Below are positions 33,136 to 42,936 of a stretch of DNA of 64,000 nucleotides, piece by piece. This DNA is from Nocardia transvalensis (lineage in GTDB: Bacteria; Actinomycetota; Actinomycetes; Mycobacteriales; Mycobacteriaceae): assembly GCF_015477765.1 (NCBI RefSeq), contig NZ_JADLQQ010000003.1, positions 248,001 through 312,000 of the forward strand, given 5' to 3'. Positions within the stretch are counted from its first letter, which is position 1, and each line of letters starts with the position of its first letter. A model generated the notes under the pieces. The model had not been told where the DNA came from, ran no database searches, and was given only the letters and a program-made list of their open reading frames with translations. The position numbers and the translations under genes are program-made.

Positions 33136-34277
33136 CAGCTGGACCGTTCGATGACGAACACGATCCCGTTGCCGCCGTTGCCGCCGTTGCCTGAACTGGA
33201 GATGCCGCCTCCTCCGCCCCCGCCGCCGCCTGCGGGAAACGCTCCATGGCCGCCGTTGGAGCTGGCGTTGATGGAGCCTCCCCCACCTCCGCCGCCGGTG
33301 GCCACGATGCGGGACGGGGGTTGCCCGTTCTGGCCTGGGTTTCCCGGGTTGCCTCCGGGTGAGATGCCGCCCGCGCCACCGGCTGAGCCGTTCCAGATGG
33401 GGGTGCCGCCGCCCCCACCGCCGCCGCCTCCGCCGTTCAGGTCGTAGGAGGACACCGAGCCACCACCGGCCGTCGAGCTGGTGGCACCGTTGCCTGCCGC
33501 GCCGCGACCGCCTGCACCGCCGGGGATCATGCCGACACCACCGGTACCGCCGGGTGAACCTGATGTGCTGGGTAGCGAGGTGCCGCCGACGCCGCCGCCC
33601 GCAGAGATCTGATAGCTACCGGTGCCGAACATGGTGTTACCGCCGCCGGTGCCCGGCGCTTCGGATCCGGTGCCGCCGGGTCCGCCTGCGCCGACGGTGA
33701 TGGGTATCGGGGCGAAACTGCCGTCCGGGTTCTTCGGTAGCAGGTTGGCCGGGACCTTGACGTGGACCTCACCGCCACCGCCGCCGCCCCCGCCGCCGGA
33801 TCGTTTGTCCGCCAGCACGTCCCACCGGCCGGACCCGCCTCCGGCGCCCGCGCCGATGGCGATGATGTCCATGCTGAGAATCCCGGCCGACGGCGTGTAG
33901 GTGTTGTTCGAGGTGAACACGATGGCGTTGCCTTGCAGGACCAGCTGATTGAACTGCTGGCGCAACGTGGTGATCGACTTGGAATGGTCGGTGATCGTCG
34001 GCAGCTGAGCAATGTACTCGTCGGTGACGTTGCCAAAAATCGCGTCGACCACGCTGTTGAACCCGCCGAGGATCGCGGAGACCACGCCGCCGATCAGCGA
34101 CAGGATCATTCCGATCAGCATGCCGCCCAACCCGCCCCAGTTCGATGCCTTGACATCGGCGGCCAAGGCGTCGGTGATGTTGGCCTGGGTGCGGTTGGCC
34201 ATGCCGGGGATGGATCCGTTGGCCGATAGCCCCCAGTCTCCGGCGTTCCAGCCGCCGCTGCCGACAGGGAAGGTCAT
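33135..34277 (-). CDS. Glycine-rich minor tail protein
   Basis: 380 residues from ATG 34277 in an ATGA overlap. Residues 1-130 are helical with hydrophobic stretches (GGMLIGMILSLIGGVVSAIL), then FTSNNTYTPSAGILSMDIIA starts a long Gly-rich region ending GNGIVFVIERSS, as in receptor-binding or fibre proteins. Function inferred from position. Confidence 0.82.
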   Translation of the reverse strand: MTFPVGSGGWNAGDWGLSANGSIPGMANRTQANITDALAADVKASNWGGLGGMLIGMILSLIGGVVSAILGGFNSVVDAIFGNVTDEYIAQLPTITDHSKSITTLRQQFNQLVLQGNAIVFTSNNTYTPSAGILSMDIIAIGAGAGGGSGRWDVLADKRSGGGGGGGGGEVHVKVPANLLPKNPDGSFAPIPITVGAGGPGGTGSEAPGTGGGNTMFGTGSYQISAGGGVGGTSLPSTSGSPGGTGGVGMIPGGAGGRGAAGNGATSSTAGGGSVSSYDLNGGGGGGGGGGTPIWNGSAGGAGGISPGGNPGNPGQNGQPPSRIVATGGGGGGGSINASSNGGHGAFPAGGGGGGGGGISSSGNGGNGGNGIVFVIERSS

Positions 34278-34627
34278 AGGGCATCCAACGGAGGCGGCGG
34301 TGGAACCTCGAGTCCTACGGCGCGCAGGCTTTCGCGGACTTCGTTGTCCCACACGGTGTGGCGGGCCGCGGCGACTCGGTGGCGCTGCTTGTGCTCCTCG
34401 AATGCGTGTGTCACCTCGGCCAGCTGGTTGCGCAGCGGCTCGACAAGGTCAGCGGCAGCCTTGGTGAGTACCTGGACGGCGTCAGCGCGCTGCTTGCGGC
34501 GGCCGAGTAGACCGGTCACAAAGGCTGTGCCGAGGCTGCCGACACCCAGGCCGCCGAGGACGGCGCCCACATCTGCGATCACGTCGCTCTCCATGCTCGT
34601 GCGGACCGGAACAACCACCGGGCTCAC
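34274..34627 (-). CDS. Holin-like membrane protein with coiled coil
   Basis: 117 residues if the GTG at 34627 is used (GTGA overlap with the upstream holin gene); ATG 34594 gives 106. One membrane helix (DVGAVLGGLGVGSLGTAFVT), then a basic RRKQR and a coiled coil (LVEPLRNQLAEVTHAFEEHK). This DUF2746-like layout is typical of second lysis proteins next to phage endolysins. Confidence 0.7.
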   Translation of the reverse strand: MSPVVVPVRTSMESDVIADVGAVLGGLGVGSLGTAFVTGLLGRRKQRADAVQVLTKAAADLVEPLRNQLAEVTHAFEEHKQRHRVAAARHTVWDNEVRESLRAVGLEVPPPPPLDAL

Positions 34628-34866
34628 CCCGCCGCGTAGTCGTCGCCGTCGAGGCGGTCGATGATCGGTTCGGCGCGCTGCAGGAACACCAGCACCGGCG
34701 TCAGGAACAGGGCAGCGGTCGCCGCCCACTTCCCCACTACTGCCAGATCACCGGTGGCGAAGGTCGAAGCGGTCACGCCAAGCAAACCGACGATGCAGGT
34801 CAATCCAGCGATAAGGGCCTTTGCGATCTGGGACGGCTTGTAGCGCAGCGGGTTCAGCGATGTCAT
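34624..34866 (-). CDS. Putative holin
   Basis: 80 residues with two membrane helices at about 13-35 and 44-64, short loop TASTFATGDLAVVGK, charged C-terminus IIDRLDGDDYAAG. Position directly after the endolysin with a four-base overlap supports a holin. Confidence 0.75.
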   Translation of the reverse strand: MTSLNPLRYKPSQIAKALIAGLTCIVGLLGVTASTFATGDLAVVGKWAATAALFLTPVLVFLQRAEPIIDRLDGDDYAAG

Positions 34867-35666
34867 CGCTTCGCCTCCTTCGGGTCACAGCATCCGGAGA
34901 CGCCGAGCTTGGCGCCGATCGCACCCAGCGCCTCGGCGATGGTGCGGTCGCCGAGGAAGTCCCAGCCGGGGAAGTCGGCGCCGCGGCGGGTGCCGGGCCC
35001 GCCGAGCTGGTCGAGGATGAGGCCAGCGTGGCGGTCGATGTATTTGATTTCGTCTTCCCGGCTGACGGTGTCCCCGTCGAGGTTCTTGATCAGTTCGCCC
35101 CAGGACATGGCGGTACCTCCTTGTGGTGTCGTGAGTTTGCGGTCGATGGCGGCTTGTACGTCGGCGCGGAAGCGGTCCATGTCCATGCCGCCCGGATCCC
35201 ACTTCCCCTGGGCCGCGCCGGCCCACTCTTTGTGGCCGATGACGTGGGAAGCGTCGTGGCCGAGGTGGCGCAGGATCGCGGCGACACCGCGGACATAGGC
35301 GTCGTATTGGCGCGGCGACCAGCCCTCGCGACCGTTGTTTTCGGCCTCGATACCGATCGTGCGGCGGTTCGCGTCGTTGATCGGCAGGCCGGGCCAACTG
35401 CCTTCGCCTGCGTGCCAGGCAATTCCGGCGCCGCAGACGGTGTAGACGCCGTCTCGGGACAGGTGCAGTTGGGAGCACAGGCCCAGCTGTGGATGGTTGG
35501 CGATGTAGCCGGGGTTGTTGGTGGGCGGGTTGTTGCCGGTGTGATGGGCGATCACGCCCCAGATGGCGCCGAAATCACCGTGCCCGCGGTCGCGCCAACC
35601 GGAGTACTCGATAACCGAAAGCCCCTCGGCTCGAAGGACTTCTGGTAGCCATACCGGATCAGCCAT
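34863..35666 (-). CDS. Endolysin, N-acetylmuramoyl-L-alanine amidase
   Basis: 267 residues. Amidase_2 domain at about 18-175: VIAHHTGNN with zinc His41/42, EAENNG near 108, VIGHKEW with His145, and Asp157. It cuts the peptide-glycan amide bond of the wall at lysis. A C-terminal domain of about 80 residues (from Met187) probably binds the wall. A strong internal ribosome-binding site precedes Met187, so a separate C-terminal product is likely (see next entry). Confidence 0.92.
   Translation of the reverse strand: MADPVWLPEVLRAEGLSVIEYSGWRDRGHGDFGAIWGVIAHHTGNNPPTNNPGYIANHPQLGLCSQLHLSRDGVYTVCGAGIAWHAGEGSWPGLPINDANRRTIGIEAENNGREGWSPRQYDAYVRGVAAILRHLGHDASHVIGHKEWAGAAQGKWDPGGMDMDRFRADVQAAIDRKLTTPQGGTAMSWGELIKNLDGDTVSREDEIKYIDRHAGLILDQLGGPGTRRGADFPGWDFLGDRTIAEALGAIGAKLGVSGCCDPKEAKR
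35106..35120 (-). promoter_or_regulatory. Internal ribosome-binding site in the endolysin gene
   Basis: On the minus strand GGAGG stands seven bases before an in-frame ATG at 35108. Translation from there would give an 81-residue product (34863-35108, starting MSWGELIKNLDG) equal to the C-terminal wall-binding part. The site falls in the linker TTPQGGTA between the two domains. Confidence 0.6.
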
Positions 35667-36192
35667 TACTCGTCTCCTCCCTCAAGGTGTCGCCGCCGTC
35701 CTTGCTGTTGGCCTGCTGCATGTGCCAGAACTGGCGGCCGAGTTGTTGCAGCTGTTCGATTGCCTCGGGTACGAGCGGTGCCTGCGCGGCGCGGGCGGCG
35801 CGGCGCTCGTCGTCGGTCATGGCGTCGATGCGGGCGGCCAGCTTCGGGTCGAGGGCCTGCAGCATCTGGCACATCTGCTCGCGGTGCTGCTCGGATGAGG
35901 ATGCCGTTGGGGCCTGCTGCTGGGCGAATTCGCTGCGCGGCACCCATGCCGACGGGTTCAGCCATGCGGCTTCCGGGTGGTCACCGGCCGACACCGGTAG
36001 TTCTTCCATCAGCTCCGGGTGCACACGGACTCCGCGGCGGTACAGCACTTCGGCCCACGGTCCGCGGGCTTTCGGGTGGATCGGCACCAGCACGCCGTCG
36101 CGCTGGCCCGGGAAGGCGTCGAGCAGCGCGATGAGCATGACGAGCTGGTCGGCACCGTCATGGAACACCGGATGCTCGGGTGGTTCAGGCAA
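35659..36192 (-). CDS. Phage hypothetical protein upstream of the lysin
   Basis: 177 residues using TTG 36192, chosen because GGGAGA lies eight bases before it; no ATG is available near. Contains LVMLIALLDAFPGQRDGVL and a Gln-rich helical C-terminus (EAIEQLQQLGRQFWHMQQ). No family recognised. Eight-base overlap with the endolysin gene. Confidence 0.65.
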   Translation of the reverse strand: MPEPPEHPVFHDGADQLVMLIALLDAFPGQRDGVLVPIHPKARGPWAEVLYRRGVRVHPELMEELPVSAGDHPEAAWLNPSAWVPRSEFAQQQAPTASSSEQHREQMCQMLQALDPKLAARIDAMTDDERRAARAAQAPLVPEAIEQLQQLGRQFWHMQQANSKDGGDTLREETSNG

Positions 36193-36206
36193 TGTCGTTG
36201 TCTCCC

Positions 36207-37913
36207 TTACGAGATGAGGTGGACGCCGAGGTTCTGCAGCGTCTGCAGCGCCTTGTTGATCAGGCGCGCGGAGCGTTCGGCCTGGGACATGGCGGCTTTC
36301 GCGTTGCCGACGGTGACGTCCCAGCTGTAGGTCCGACCGGCCTCGAAGTCCCAAGCCAGTTCCATCTGCTCGACCTGGTCGACGAACAGGCGGTCGGTGA
36401 CGTGCGCGGCGGTCGAGGCGATGCGGTGGCCGATGTCGAAGTGCAGGCCGGGCAGGTATTCACCGCCGAACCGCATCGTGAACTGGTGGGCGGTCTCGCT
36501 GCGACTGGACAGAAATCCCGCGCGCAGCGCGGCGACCGCCGACAGCGACCACGAGTTGTTTTCCGCGCCCTGCTGGTAGACCTCCCACAGGTGAACCCAG
36601 CCGAGGTTGTGGGCGCGGGTGTGGTTGGTCCACTGCAGCCAGGCGAGGATGGTTCCGACCAGGAACGGCATCACGATGTCGGCGATGATCGCGCCGAGGC
36701 CGGAGAATCCTCCGAGCAGGAAATAGCCGATCAACGCCGCAATGGACTCGATCGTCAGCCGGGCGAGCTGATCGGCGAGCGGGTTGTCGCCGCCGACGAT
36801 GACCGATACCGCGGTGGCGGGCGCCCAGGTGAGCTGTCCGGTGTCCATCTGGCTGTAGGGGCTGTCTCGCACCACGACCCAGGGCCGCGACGGCACCGTG
36901 CCGAACCAGTGGCCCTGGTAGTACTCGTCGGGCCAGATCGTCTGATCGTCGTCGAGGAGAACGCGGGTGTCTTCGACGAATCCGTCGAGGAACCGCGCGA
37001 TCGTGCGCTGCAGGCCAAAGGCGATCCCGCCGCCGGTGCCGGTGCCCGCGGTGCCGTAGTAGCCGGAGTTGTCGATCACCTCGAATACGAGTGCGCCGTT
37101 GGCGATGTCGGGCACGCCGTCGATCGGCGAGGTCTCGCCGTCGACGGTGAGAATTCTGCGGTAGGTCATCGTCAGCTGCGCGTCATCGAGCGCGTCCGCG
37201 ATCACCTGATCCATGCGGTTCATGCGGGTCGCCAGGATCGTCCACAGCGAGGAGTCGTCGAGATCGAACGGGCGGGCCTTGATGAAGACCTGCCAATCCG
37301 ACCAGTCGAACAGGTCGTCCCAGGACTCGACATTGAACGGGTCGTCCGGCAGCGTCCACGGGTGCCCGTTCAGCCTGATCAGATTGATCAGGATCATCAT
37401 CGAGATCGCCCACTTCGCAGGCCCGAAAATCGGCAGCACGCGCGGGAATTGGAAGATCGGGATCGGCAGTGCCGGGTTCGGTGGGCCGAGCATGAACTGC
37501 AGGAACTGCAGGTCATCCACGAAGTTCACTTCGAGGTAGTGGATGCGGTTCTTGGTGACGACATTCCAGTTCTTCAGCAGCCCCGACCACCGTTTCGCCC
37601 CACCCATGTGATCCACGGTGATCACCACGTTCTTCCGCGCCTGCGGATCCTCCGGGATAGAGATCAGCCAGCGGGCGAGGTGATGATCCAGCCGCAGCCG
37701 CAGCATGCCCGGCTGCGCCTGGTTCTCCCGCCAAGGAAACTTGCCAGCGACGGTTTCGGTGATCCGCCCCCGCAGCACCAAGCCGGGAGCACCGTCGGGC
37801 CTGTTCATCCACAACCGGATCAGCGGCGGTGTGCGGCGCAACTGGTGGTGCCAGTCGCGGATCTGGTCTGTTTGCTGTTTCAGCCGCGGGATGTCGGCGA
37901 GCGTGGTGGTCAC
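36207..37913 (-). CDS. Minor tail protein, ReqiPepy6 Gp37-like
   Basis: 568 residues from GTG 37913 (GTGA overlap). Begins TTTLADIPRLKQQTDQIRDW; has a beta-rich first third, and later two hydrophobic stretches (SIAALIGYFLLGGFSGLGAI). Size, position after the distal tail gene and the Trp-rich RLNGHPWTLPDDPFN region fit the Gp37-like tail protein family of Rhodococcus phages. Part of the tail tip. Confidence 0.75.
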   Translation of the reverse strand: MTTTLADIPRLKQQTDQIRDWHHQLRRTPPLIRLWMNRPDGAPGLVLRGRITETVAGKFPWRENQAQPGMLRLRLDHHLARWLISIPEDPQARKNVVITVDHMGGAKRWSGLLKNWNVVTKNRIHYLEVNFVDDLQFLQFMLGPPNPALPIPIFQFPRVLPIFGPAKWAISMMILINLIRLNGHPWTLPDDPFNVESWDDLFDWSDWQVFIKARPFDLDDSSLWTILATRMNRMDQVIADALDDAQLTMTYRRILTVDGETSPIDGVPDIANGALVFEVIDNSGYYGTAGTGTGGGIAFGLQRTIARFLDGFVEDTRVLLDDDQTIWPDEYYQGHWFGTVPSRPWVVVRDSPYSQMDTGQLTWAPATAVSVIVGGDNPLADQLARLTIESIAALIGYFLLGGFSGLGAIIADIVMPFLVGTILAWLQWTNHTRAHNLGWVHLWEVYQQGAENNSWSLSAVAALRAGFLSSRSETAHQFTMRFGGEYLPGLHFDIGHRIASTAAHVTDRLFVDQVEQMELAWDFEAGRTYSWDVTVGNAKAAMSQAERSARLINKALQTLQNLGVHLIS

Positions 37914-38818
37914 ACCATCACTCCCCACGGCCGCGAGTATCGGCGCGGCAGCCAGATCGTGATGGCCGCACCGGGATTCGCGTTGGTGACCTCCACGGTG
38001 ACCTGGGTCGGCAGCAGGTGTGCGCGCAGCGGATACAGCAACCCGTTGGAGTTCCAGCGAGCTTGCACCGGTGCACCGTTGGCGGCGACGAGAGTCGCCT
38101 CGTCGGGGTCGGTATCGACCGAGCAGTCCTCACCGGCCACCAGCTCCGGCAGCCACACCATCCGATCGGCATCGAGCAGCCCCCGGTGATACGGCGGTGT
38201 GGGGATCGCGTAGAGCTTCTGACCCCAACTCCGGTCGGGCAGACGCCATTTCCCGGGAGCGGTCACGAAGTACCGCGGCCACACCACCACGTCACCGCGG
38301 TTTTCGAACTCGAACCTCGTCGACCCGCTCGTGCCCGAGCCCAGCGCCCACGACATCTCGATCGGGTCGGCCTCCCAGAACGGCATCCCGCACGCCGCGC
38401 TGATCCCCAGCGTCGAATCGTGGGTCAACCACGGGTCCTTGCCCTCGTAATCAGCATTCGCGTAGGCCACCGGATCGGTGAGCAGCCGCATCTTCAGCCG
38501 CCGCACCCCATAGGACGTGTGCGCTTCGAGCTCGAACTCCTCGTCGTACATGCCCAGCGCCATCCGGAAGCGGGAATCGATGTCGGCCCAGATGTCGGGG
38601 TTCTCGTGATGGATCTGCACCGAGAACACCGGGTCGCGCCGCTCGAACCGCATGCCCTGGTAGTGGCTGCCGGTCGAGGTCTCCAGCCAGAACGTCTTCG
38701 CAGGTGCGTCGATGATCTTCTGCGGACCCGGACGCAGCATCACGCCCTCGGTGGCGTCGGTGAGGTTCCAGCGAGAGCCATCGGCGCCGTTCAGGTACAG
38801 GGTGAGATAGCGGCTCAT
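37910..38818 (-). CDS. Distal tail / minor tail protein
   Basis: 302 residues from ATG 38818 (ATGA overlap with the tape-measure stop). Beta-rich; SRYLTLYLNGADGSRWNLTD at the start, FWEADPIEMSW mid, and ITIWLPRRYSRPWG at the end, like the Dit-type proteins that follow the tape measure in actinophages. Confidence 0.8.
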   Translation of the reverse strand: MSRYLTLYLNGADGSRWNLTDATEGVMLRPGPQKIIDAPAKTFWLETSTGSHYQGMRFERRDPVFSVQIHHENPDIWADIDSRFRMALGMYDEEFELEAHTSYGVRRLKMRLLTDPVAYANADYEGKDPWLTHDSTLGISAACGMPFWEADPIEMSWALGSGTSGSTRFEFENRGDVVVWPRYFVTAPGKWRLPDRSWGQKLYAIPTPPYHRGLLDADRMVWLPELVAGEDCSVDTDPDEATLVAANGAPVQARWNSNGLLYPLRAHLLPTQVTVEVTNANPGAAITIWLPRRYSRPWGVMV

Positions 38819-41800
38819 CAGTACGTCACCAGCGCTCCCTGCGCCTGTAACGCAGCCCACCGATCCTGTTCACGCACAAGGTGGTCCATGTCCATCACCT
38901 GCACCGGGCCGTGGAAGTTCACGGAATGATCCCGCGCCACCGGAAGGCCACCCGCATCGCTGCCGCGCACAGTGAAGCCCTGCGGCAGCGCGGCGGGCGC
39001 GGCGAGCGCGGTGTTGATCGACTCCAGTAGCGGCAGCGAGGACTCGAACACCTCGGTCTGCCGCGGGGACAAGACGCGTTCGGGTTTGATTGTCTGCTTC
39101 AGCAGCACTCCGATCCCGTTGGCCATGCCGCCGAGGTCGTAGCCGTGCCCCTGCCCCCACACGCCTTCGGGGCCGCCGTAGCGGGTGACCGTGTACCGCA
39201 GTGCTGCAGCGATGTTCGCGCTCGGATGCCAGATGTCGTTCGGGTAGATCGCTGACCGATACGCGGCGAAGGTCGGGTCGATCACCTGCATGAGCCCCTT
39301 CGACGGGGTGCCCTTCTGCGCGTTGGAATCGGTCAGGTTGATCGCGTGCGGGTTGCCGCCGGATTCGGTGCGCATCTGCGCCAGGCCGAGATCTAGCCAC
39401 CCGGCAGGCATGCCCAGCGCGCGCAGCACCGAGGCGAACGTGCCGCGCCACTGTGCCACTCCACTACTCGGGTCGTAGGACTGTCCGCCCAAGCTGGTCG
39501 ACCCTGCCCCGGCGCCGTTTCCGTCGGTGCCCGATCCGCCGCGGTGGCTCGCGCTGTTGGCTGGGGTGCTGGCCGATTTGTCTTCGACAGCAAGGTTCTT
39601 CGGTTCGTAGGTGTACGCCTCGCCTGGGTCTTCCTGCTCGGCCTTGTTCTTCTTGTCGTAGAAGTCGAGGATCGACGAGATGCCCTTGTTGTAGACATTC
39701 GTGTCGGACAGGATCGAGTTCTCGAGGCCGAAGAACGACAGGATTCCACGGCCGATGATCGTGCCCGCGTTGGCGAGTATCCCGGGCAGGCTGTACTGCG
39801 TCGGCAGCTCCTGCTCGCCGGTTATCTTCTGCGCCGACTCCAGCGAGTTCTGCGCCGACAGATATGCGTTGTCGGCCTGCAGCTTCTCCTGTGGGGTGGC
39901 GGTCGGGTCGTTGTAGACCTGGTTGCGTTTGGTGTTGGCCTCATCGACAGCGATCTGCGCGTTTTCGATCCGGATCTGCTGCTCGGTCTTGCGGCCGGGC
40001 AGCTCCGCTTGGGGCAGCACGGTGGTCTCGGGCCGGTCGCCGGTGGCCTTGCGTTGCTGCAGCTCGGCGACTTTCGCCTTGGCGTCGTCGATCTTCTGAC
40101 CGGCGGCGCGCTTGTCGAGGTCGGTGGCGTTGGTGTCGAAATCGAGCTTGTGGCGCTGTTGCTCGGCTTGCTGTTCGGCGAGGATCGCTTGCTGCAGCGT
40201 CCGCTCGTCGTCCTCGCTCCATCCAACTGCGCCGCCGCGGGCCATGCCCCGCACGAGTCCAGCCTTCAGCGCTGCCCGAAACCGGAAAACACCCGCCTGC
40301 CCCCCGAGCGCGTCGACGTCCGCGGTATCGAGCACGTGCTCGCCGGGCATCGCCAGCAGCGGCACCGAGTCTTGGCCCGGGATGCCGCCTGTGATCGGGC
40401 CGCCGTGGGCGTAGTGGACGTATCCGCTTTCCGCCGAATACGGTTTGGCGTTCTGCCGAACGTCGGGGTTGTCGATACCGGCTTGGACGCGGTTGTAGAT
40501 CTCCTGAACGGTGACCGTCTTCGTCTCCGGCTTGACGATCTCCTGGATGCCGCGGCGCGCTTCCTCATCGTTGAGAACGATCTTCACGCTGCCGTCGGGC
40601 AGGGTCTCGGTGATGTGCCCGAGTTCGACGAGTTTCGCTTTTTGTTCGTCGGTGGGGGTGTTGATGGTGACGGTTTTGCCGTCATGGACCAGCACGTTGT
40701 CGATCGCGATACCGAGGGCTTCGAAGTTCTTGCGCCCCTGCTCGGTCAACTCGAAGGTTCCCCGGGCTGCGGCCTGCTGCTGGACCAGTTCCTTGCCCAT
40801 CTTCGCGATCTCGGAGCTGGTGTTGTTCATCTCGCCGCCCAGGCTGGCCGCGGACTCGCCGATGTCGTTGAGGGCTTCCTTCAGGTCGTGTAGATCGGCG
40901 AGCGCCTTCCGGTCCCCGACTTGCACCGCGGCTTGTTGAGCCGCGGGCAGGGCGTCGGTGTACTTCTGCACCGCCTCCGGTACCCCCTGCAGGGCTTGGG
41001 CGATGTCTTGGTCGGATAGGCCGCTGTAGCTCTGTACGCGACGCCAGGTGTCGCCTGCGCTGCCGCGCTGTTCGAGGATGATTTGCGTCAGTCGGTCGTT
41101 GATCTGCTGACGTGCGTTCTGGTCGATACCCAAACCGGCGCGGACGAACTGTTTGGTGTCGATGCCGAGTGTCTCGGCGCGGGTGAGGAAGCCTTGTTCG
41201 CCGAGCTGAGCGGCGGCCTGGTCGATCGTGTCCTGGGTGGCCTTGCCGGTCTGCTTGTCCAGCGTGGCGCCCAGTGCCTCCAGCTTGGCGCGCTGCTGTT
41301 CAGCCGCTGCAGCGGCTTCCTGATGCTTTGCAGCGAGAACGCCGAGCCCGGCGGTGGCGGCGCCGATCGCGAGGCCCCACGGGCCGCCGAGTGCTGCGCC
41401 GCCGATCAGTGCGCCAACCCCGCCCATGGCTCGGCCCAGCTTTCCGGCGCCGTTCTCACCGGCGTCGGCTGCGCCGGTCTTGAACGTCGTCAGCGCGCCG
41501 CCTGCGCTGTTGATGCTGGCCTTCAGCAGATCGAACACCGGTGACACGGTTTTGAACGCGAGGTAGGCGGTGACGACGTTGGCGATGAGCGTCGGGTGGT
41601 CGCCGAGCAGCTGCGCGGCGGCGCGCAGGAACGGCATGGTGATGCTCGACCAGGCGCTCACGCCGTCGTACACCGAATGCAGGAGGCCGGGCAGTTCCTG
41701 CAGGATCGGCTGCCAGCTGGCGAGCTGTTCACGGCCTTGGCGGAAGAACTCTGTCATCTCCGCCTGGCCCTCGGCGGATTTCGCCCAGTCCGCCAGACGT

Positions 41801-42936
41801 TCGGTGAGTCCGTCGACCGTCTTCAACAGTCCGTCGCCGTCGCTGCGTGCCGCACGCAGAACCGAGGCCAGCAGCGACCCCAGGTTTCCGAGGATCGACC
41901 CGAGCTCTTTCGTCGAATCAATGCCGTCGCGCATCCACCGCGCCAGGTCGCCGGACTGGTCGGCGCGCTGAATGAACGCGTCGAACCTCACGGTGAGGTT
42001 GGTGAAGCCTTGGGCGAGTTCGGGCAGGAACGTCGAGCCCGCCGCGCCGAGGGTGCGCAGCGACGAAATGACCGGAACGATAGCGCTGTTCAACCGGCTG
42101 GCGGCCTCAGCGCTGTTGCCGAAGACCGCCGACAGCGCGGTCTGCGATTGGGCATTGCCGAGCTCGGTGAGCGCGGTCTTGATTCCGGTGTTGTACTGGC
42201 GCGCGATAGCGGCCATGCCGCGTTCGACACCTGGCAGCTGGTTGTCGATCAGCTGCTGCAGAGGCCCGGCCACGCCGTCGAAGGTGATGCCCTGCACGAC
42301 CTTCCGGACGCGCTCCAGCTCGGGCGCGAAACTCTTGGTGGTATCGACGATCTCGCGGGCGCTGACGGCCATGTCCTGATAGGCGGCCATCGCCTTCTCC
42401 GGCGAATCGGAGAAGACGTCCTTCAACCCCTGCATACCGACGACGAGGGTGGCGACACCGGCGGAGGCGCCGGCGAAGATGCCGGGCAGCAGCGCCCCCA
42501 GGCCGGAGATGCGTTGCACCTCGGTGCCGACGCTGGCCAGAGCGGTCGCGACCGCGGGGAGGTTCCCGACGGCGGTGGCGCCGAGATCGAGCTTGACGCC
42601 GGTGACCGCGTCCTTCAGCGCCGACGACAGCGAGGCGCGGTCGATGTCGGCCTTGACACCTACCTGGATGTCTCGACCGGCTGTGCGGCGGAACGTTTCC
42701 ATCTGTGTCGACGCTTCGCCGGTGTCGAGATCGACACCGACAGCCAGGGGTTCGGTCGCGGTCTGCCGGAACCGTTCGAGGTCTACAGCCGCGCGGGTGG
42801 TGTCGGCGCCGATGTCGACGTCGAGGGTGGCGTCGACGCGCTCGAGGTGCGCCCGCAGCTTCGTCACGAAGTCGTCGAAATTGGGGCCGATGTCGACATA
42901 CGCCGACCCGGCCGAGAAGCTATGGGTCACCGTCAC
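38818..42936 (-). CDS. Tape measure protein with lytic transglycosylase domain
   Basis: 1372 residues, by far the longest gene. Long helical stretches, hydrophobic clusters (GRAMGGVGALIGGAALGGPW), and a C-terminal goose-type/SLT-like lysozyme domain at about 1170-1280: LGLAQMRTESGGNPHAINLT, GLMQVIDPTF, NIAAALRYTVTRYG. It sets tail length and locally opens peptidoglycan during DNA entry. Follows the frameshifted chaperone genes as in lambda-like phages, overlapping them by 17 bases. Confidence 0.95.
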   Translation of the reverse strand: MTVTHSFSAGSAYVDIGPNFDDFVTKLRAHLERVDATLDVDIGADTTRAAVDLERFRQTATEPLAVGVDLDTGEASTQMETFRRTAGRDIQVGVKADIDRASLSSALKDAVTGVKLDLGATAVGNLPAVATALASVGTEVQRISGLGALLPGIFAGASAGVATLVVGMQGLKDVFSDSPEKAMAAYQDMAVSAREIVDTTKSFAPELERVRKVVQGITFDGVAGPLQQLIDNQLPGVERGMAAIARQYNTGIKTALTELGNAQSQTALSAVFGNSAEAASRLNSAIVPVISSLRTLGAAGSTFLPELAQGFTNLTVRFDAFIQRADQSGDLARWMRDGIDSTKELGSILGNLGSLLASVLRAARSDGDGLLKTVDGLTERLADWAKSAEGQAEMTEFFRQGREQLASWQPILQELPGLLHSVYDGVSAWSSITMPFLRAAAQLLGDHPTLIANVVTAYLAFKTVSPVFDLLKASINSAGGALTTFKTGAADAGENGAGKLGRAMGGVGALIGGAALGGPWGLAIGAATAGLGVLAAKHQEAAAAAEQQRAKLEALGATLDKQTGKATQDTIDQAAAQLGEQGFLTRAETLGIDTKQFVRAGLGIDQNARQQINDRLTQIILEQRGSAGDTWRRVQSYSGLSDQDIAQALQGVPEAVQKYTDALPAAQQAAVQVGDRKALADLHDLKEALNDIGESAASLGGEMNNTSSEIAKMGKELVQQQAAARGTFELTEQGRKNFEALGIAIDNVLVHDGKTVTINTPTDEQKAKLVELGHITETLPDGSVKIVLNDEEARRGIQEIVKPETKTVTVQEIYNRVQAGIDNPDVRQNAKPYSAESGYVHYAHGGPITGGIPGQDSVPLLAMPGEHVLDTADVDALGGQAGVFRFRAALKAGLVRGMARGGAVGWSEDDERTLQQAILAEQQAEQQRHKLDFDTNATDLDKRAAGQKIDDAKAKVAELQQRKATGDRPETTVLPQAELPGRKTEQQIRIENAQIAVDEANTKRNQVYNDPTATPQEKLQADNAYLSAQNSLESAQKITGEQELPTQYSLPGILANAGTIIGRGILSFFGLENSILSDTNVYNKGISSILDFYDKKNKAEQEDPGEAYTYEPKNLAVEDKSASTPANSASHRGGSGTDGNGAGAGSTSLGGQSYDPSSGVAQWRGTFASVLRALGMPAGWLDLGLAQMRTESGGNPHAINLTDSNAQKGTPSKGLMQVIDPTFAAYRSAIYPNDIWHPSANIAAALRYTVTRYGGPEGVWGQGHGYDLGGMANGIGVLLKQTIKPERVLSPRQTEVFESSLPLLESINTALAAPAALPQGFTVRGSDAGGLPVARDHSVNFHGPVQVMDMDHLVREQDRWAALQAQGALVTY

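Noticed and set aside
36180..38189. 669-codon plus-strand open frame
   Set aside because: Antisense shadow of two minor tail genes whose families and overlaps are clear.
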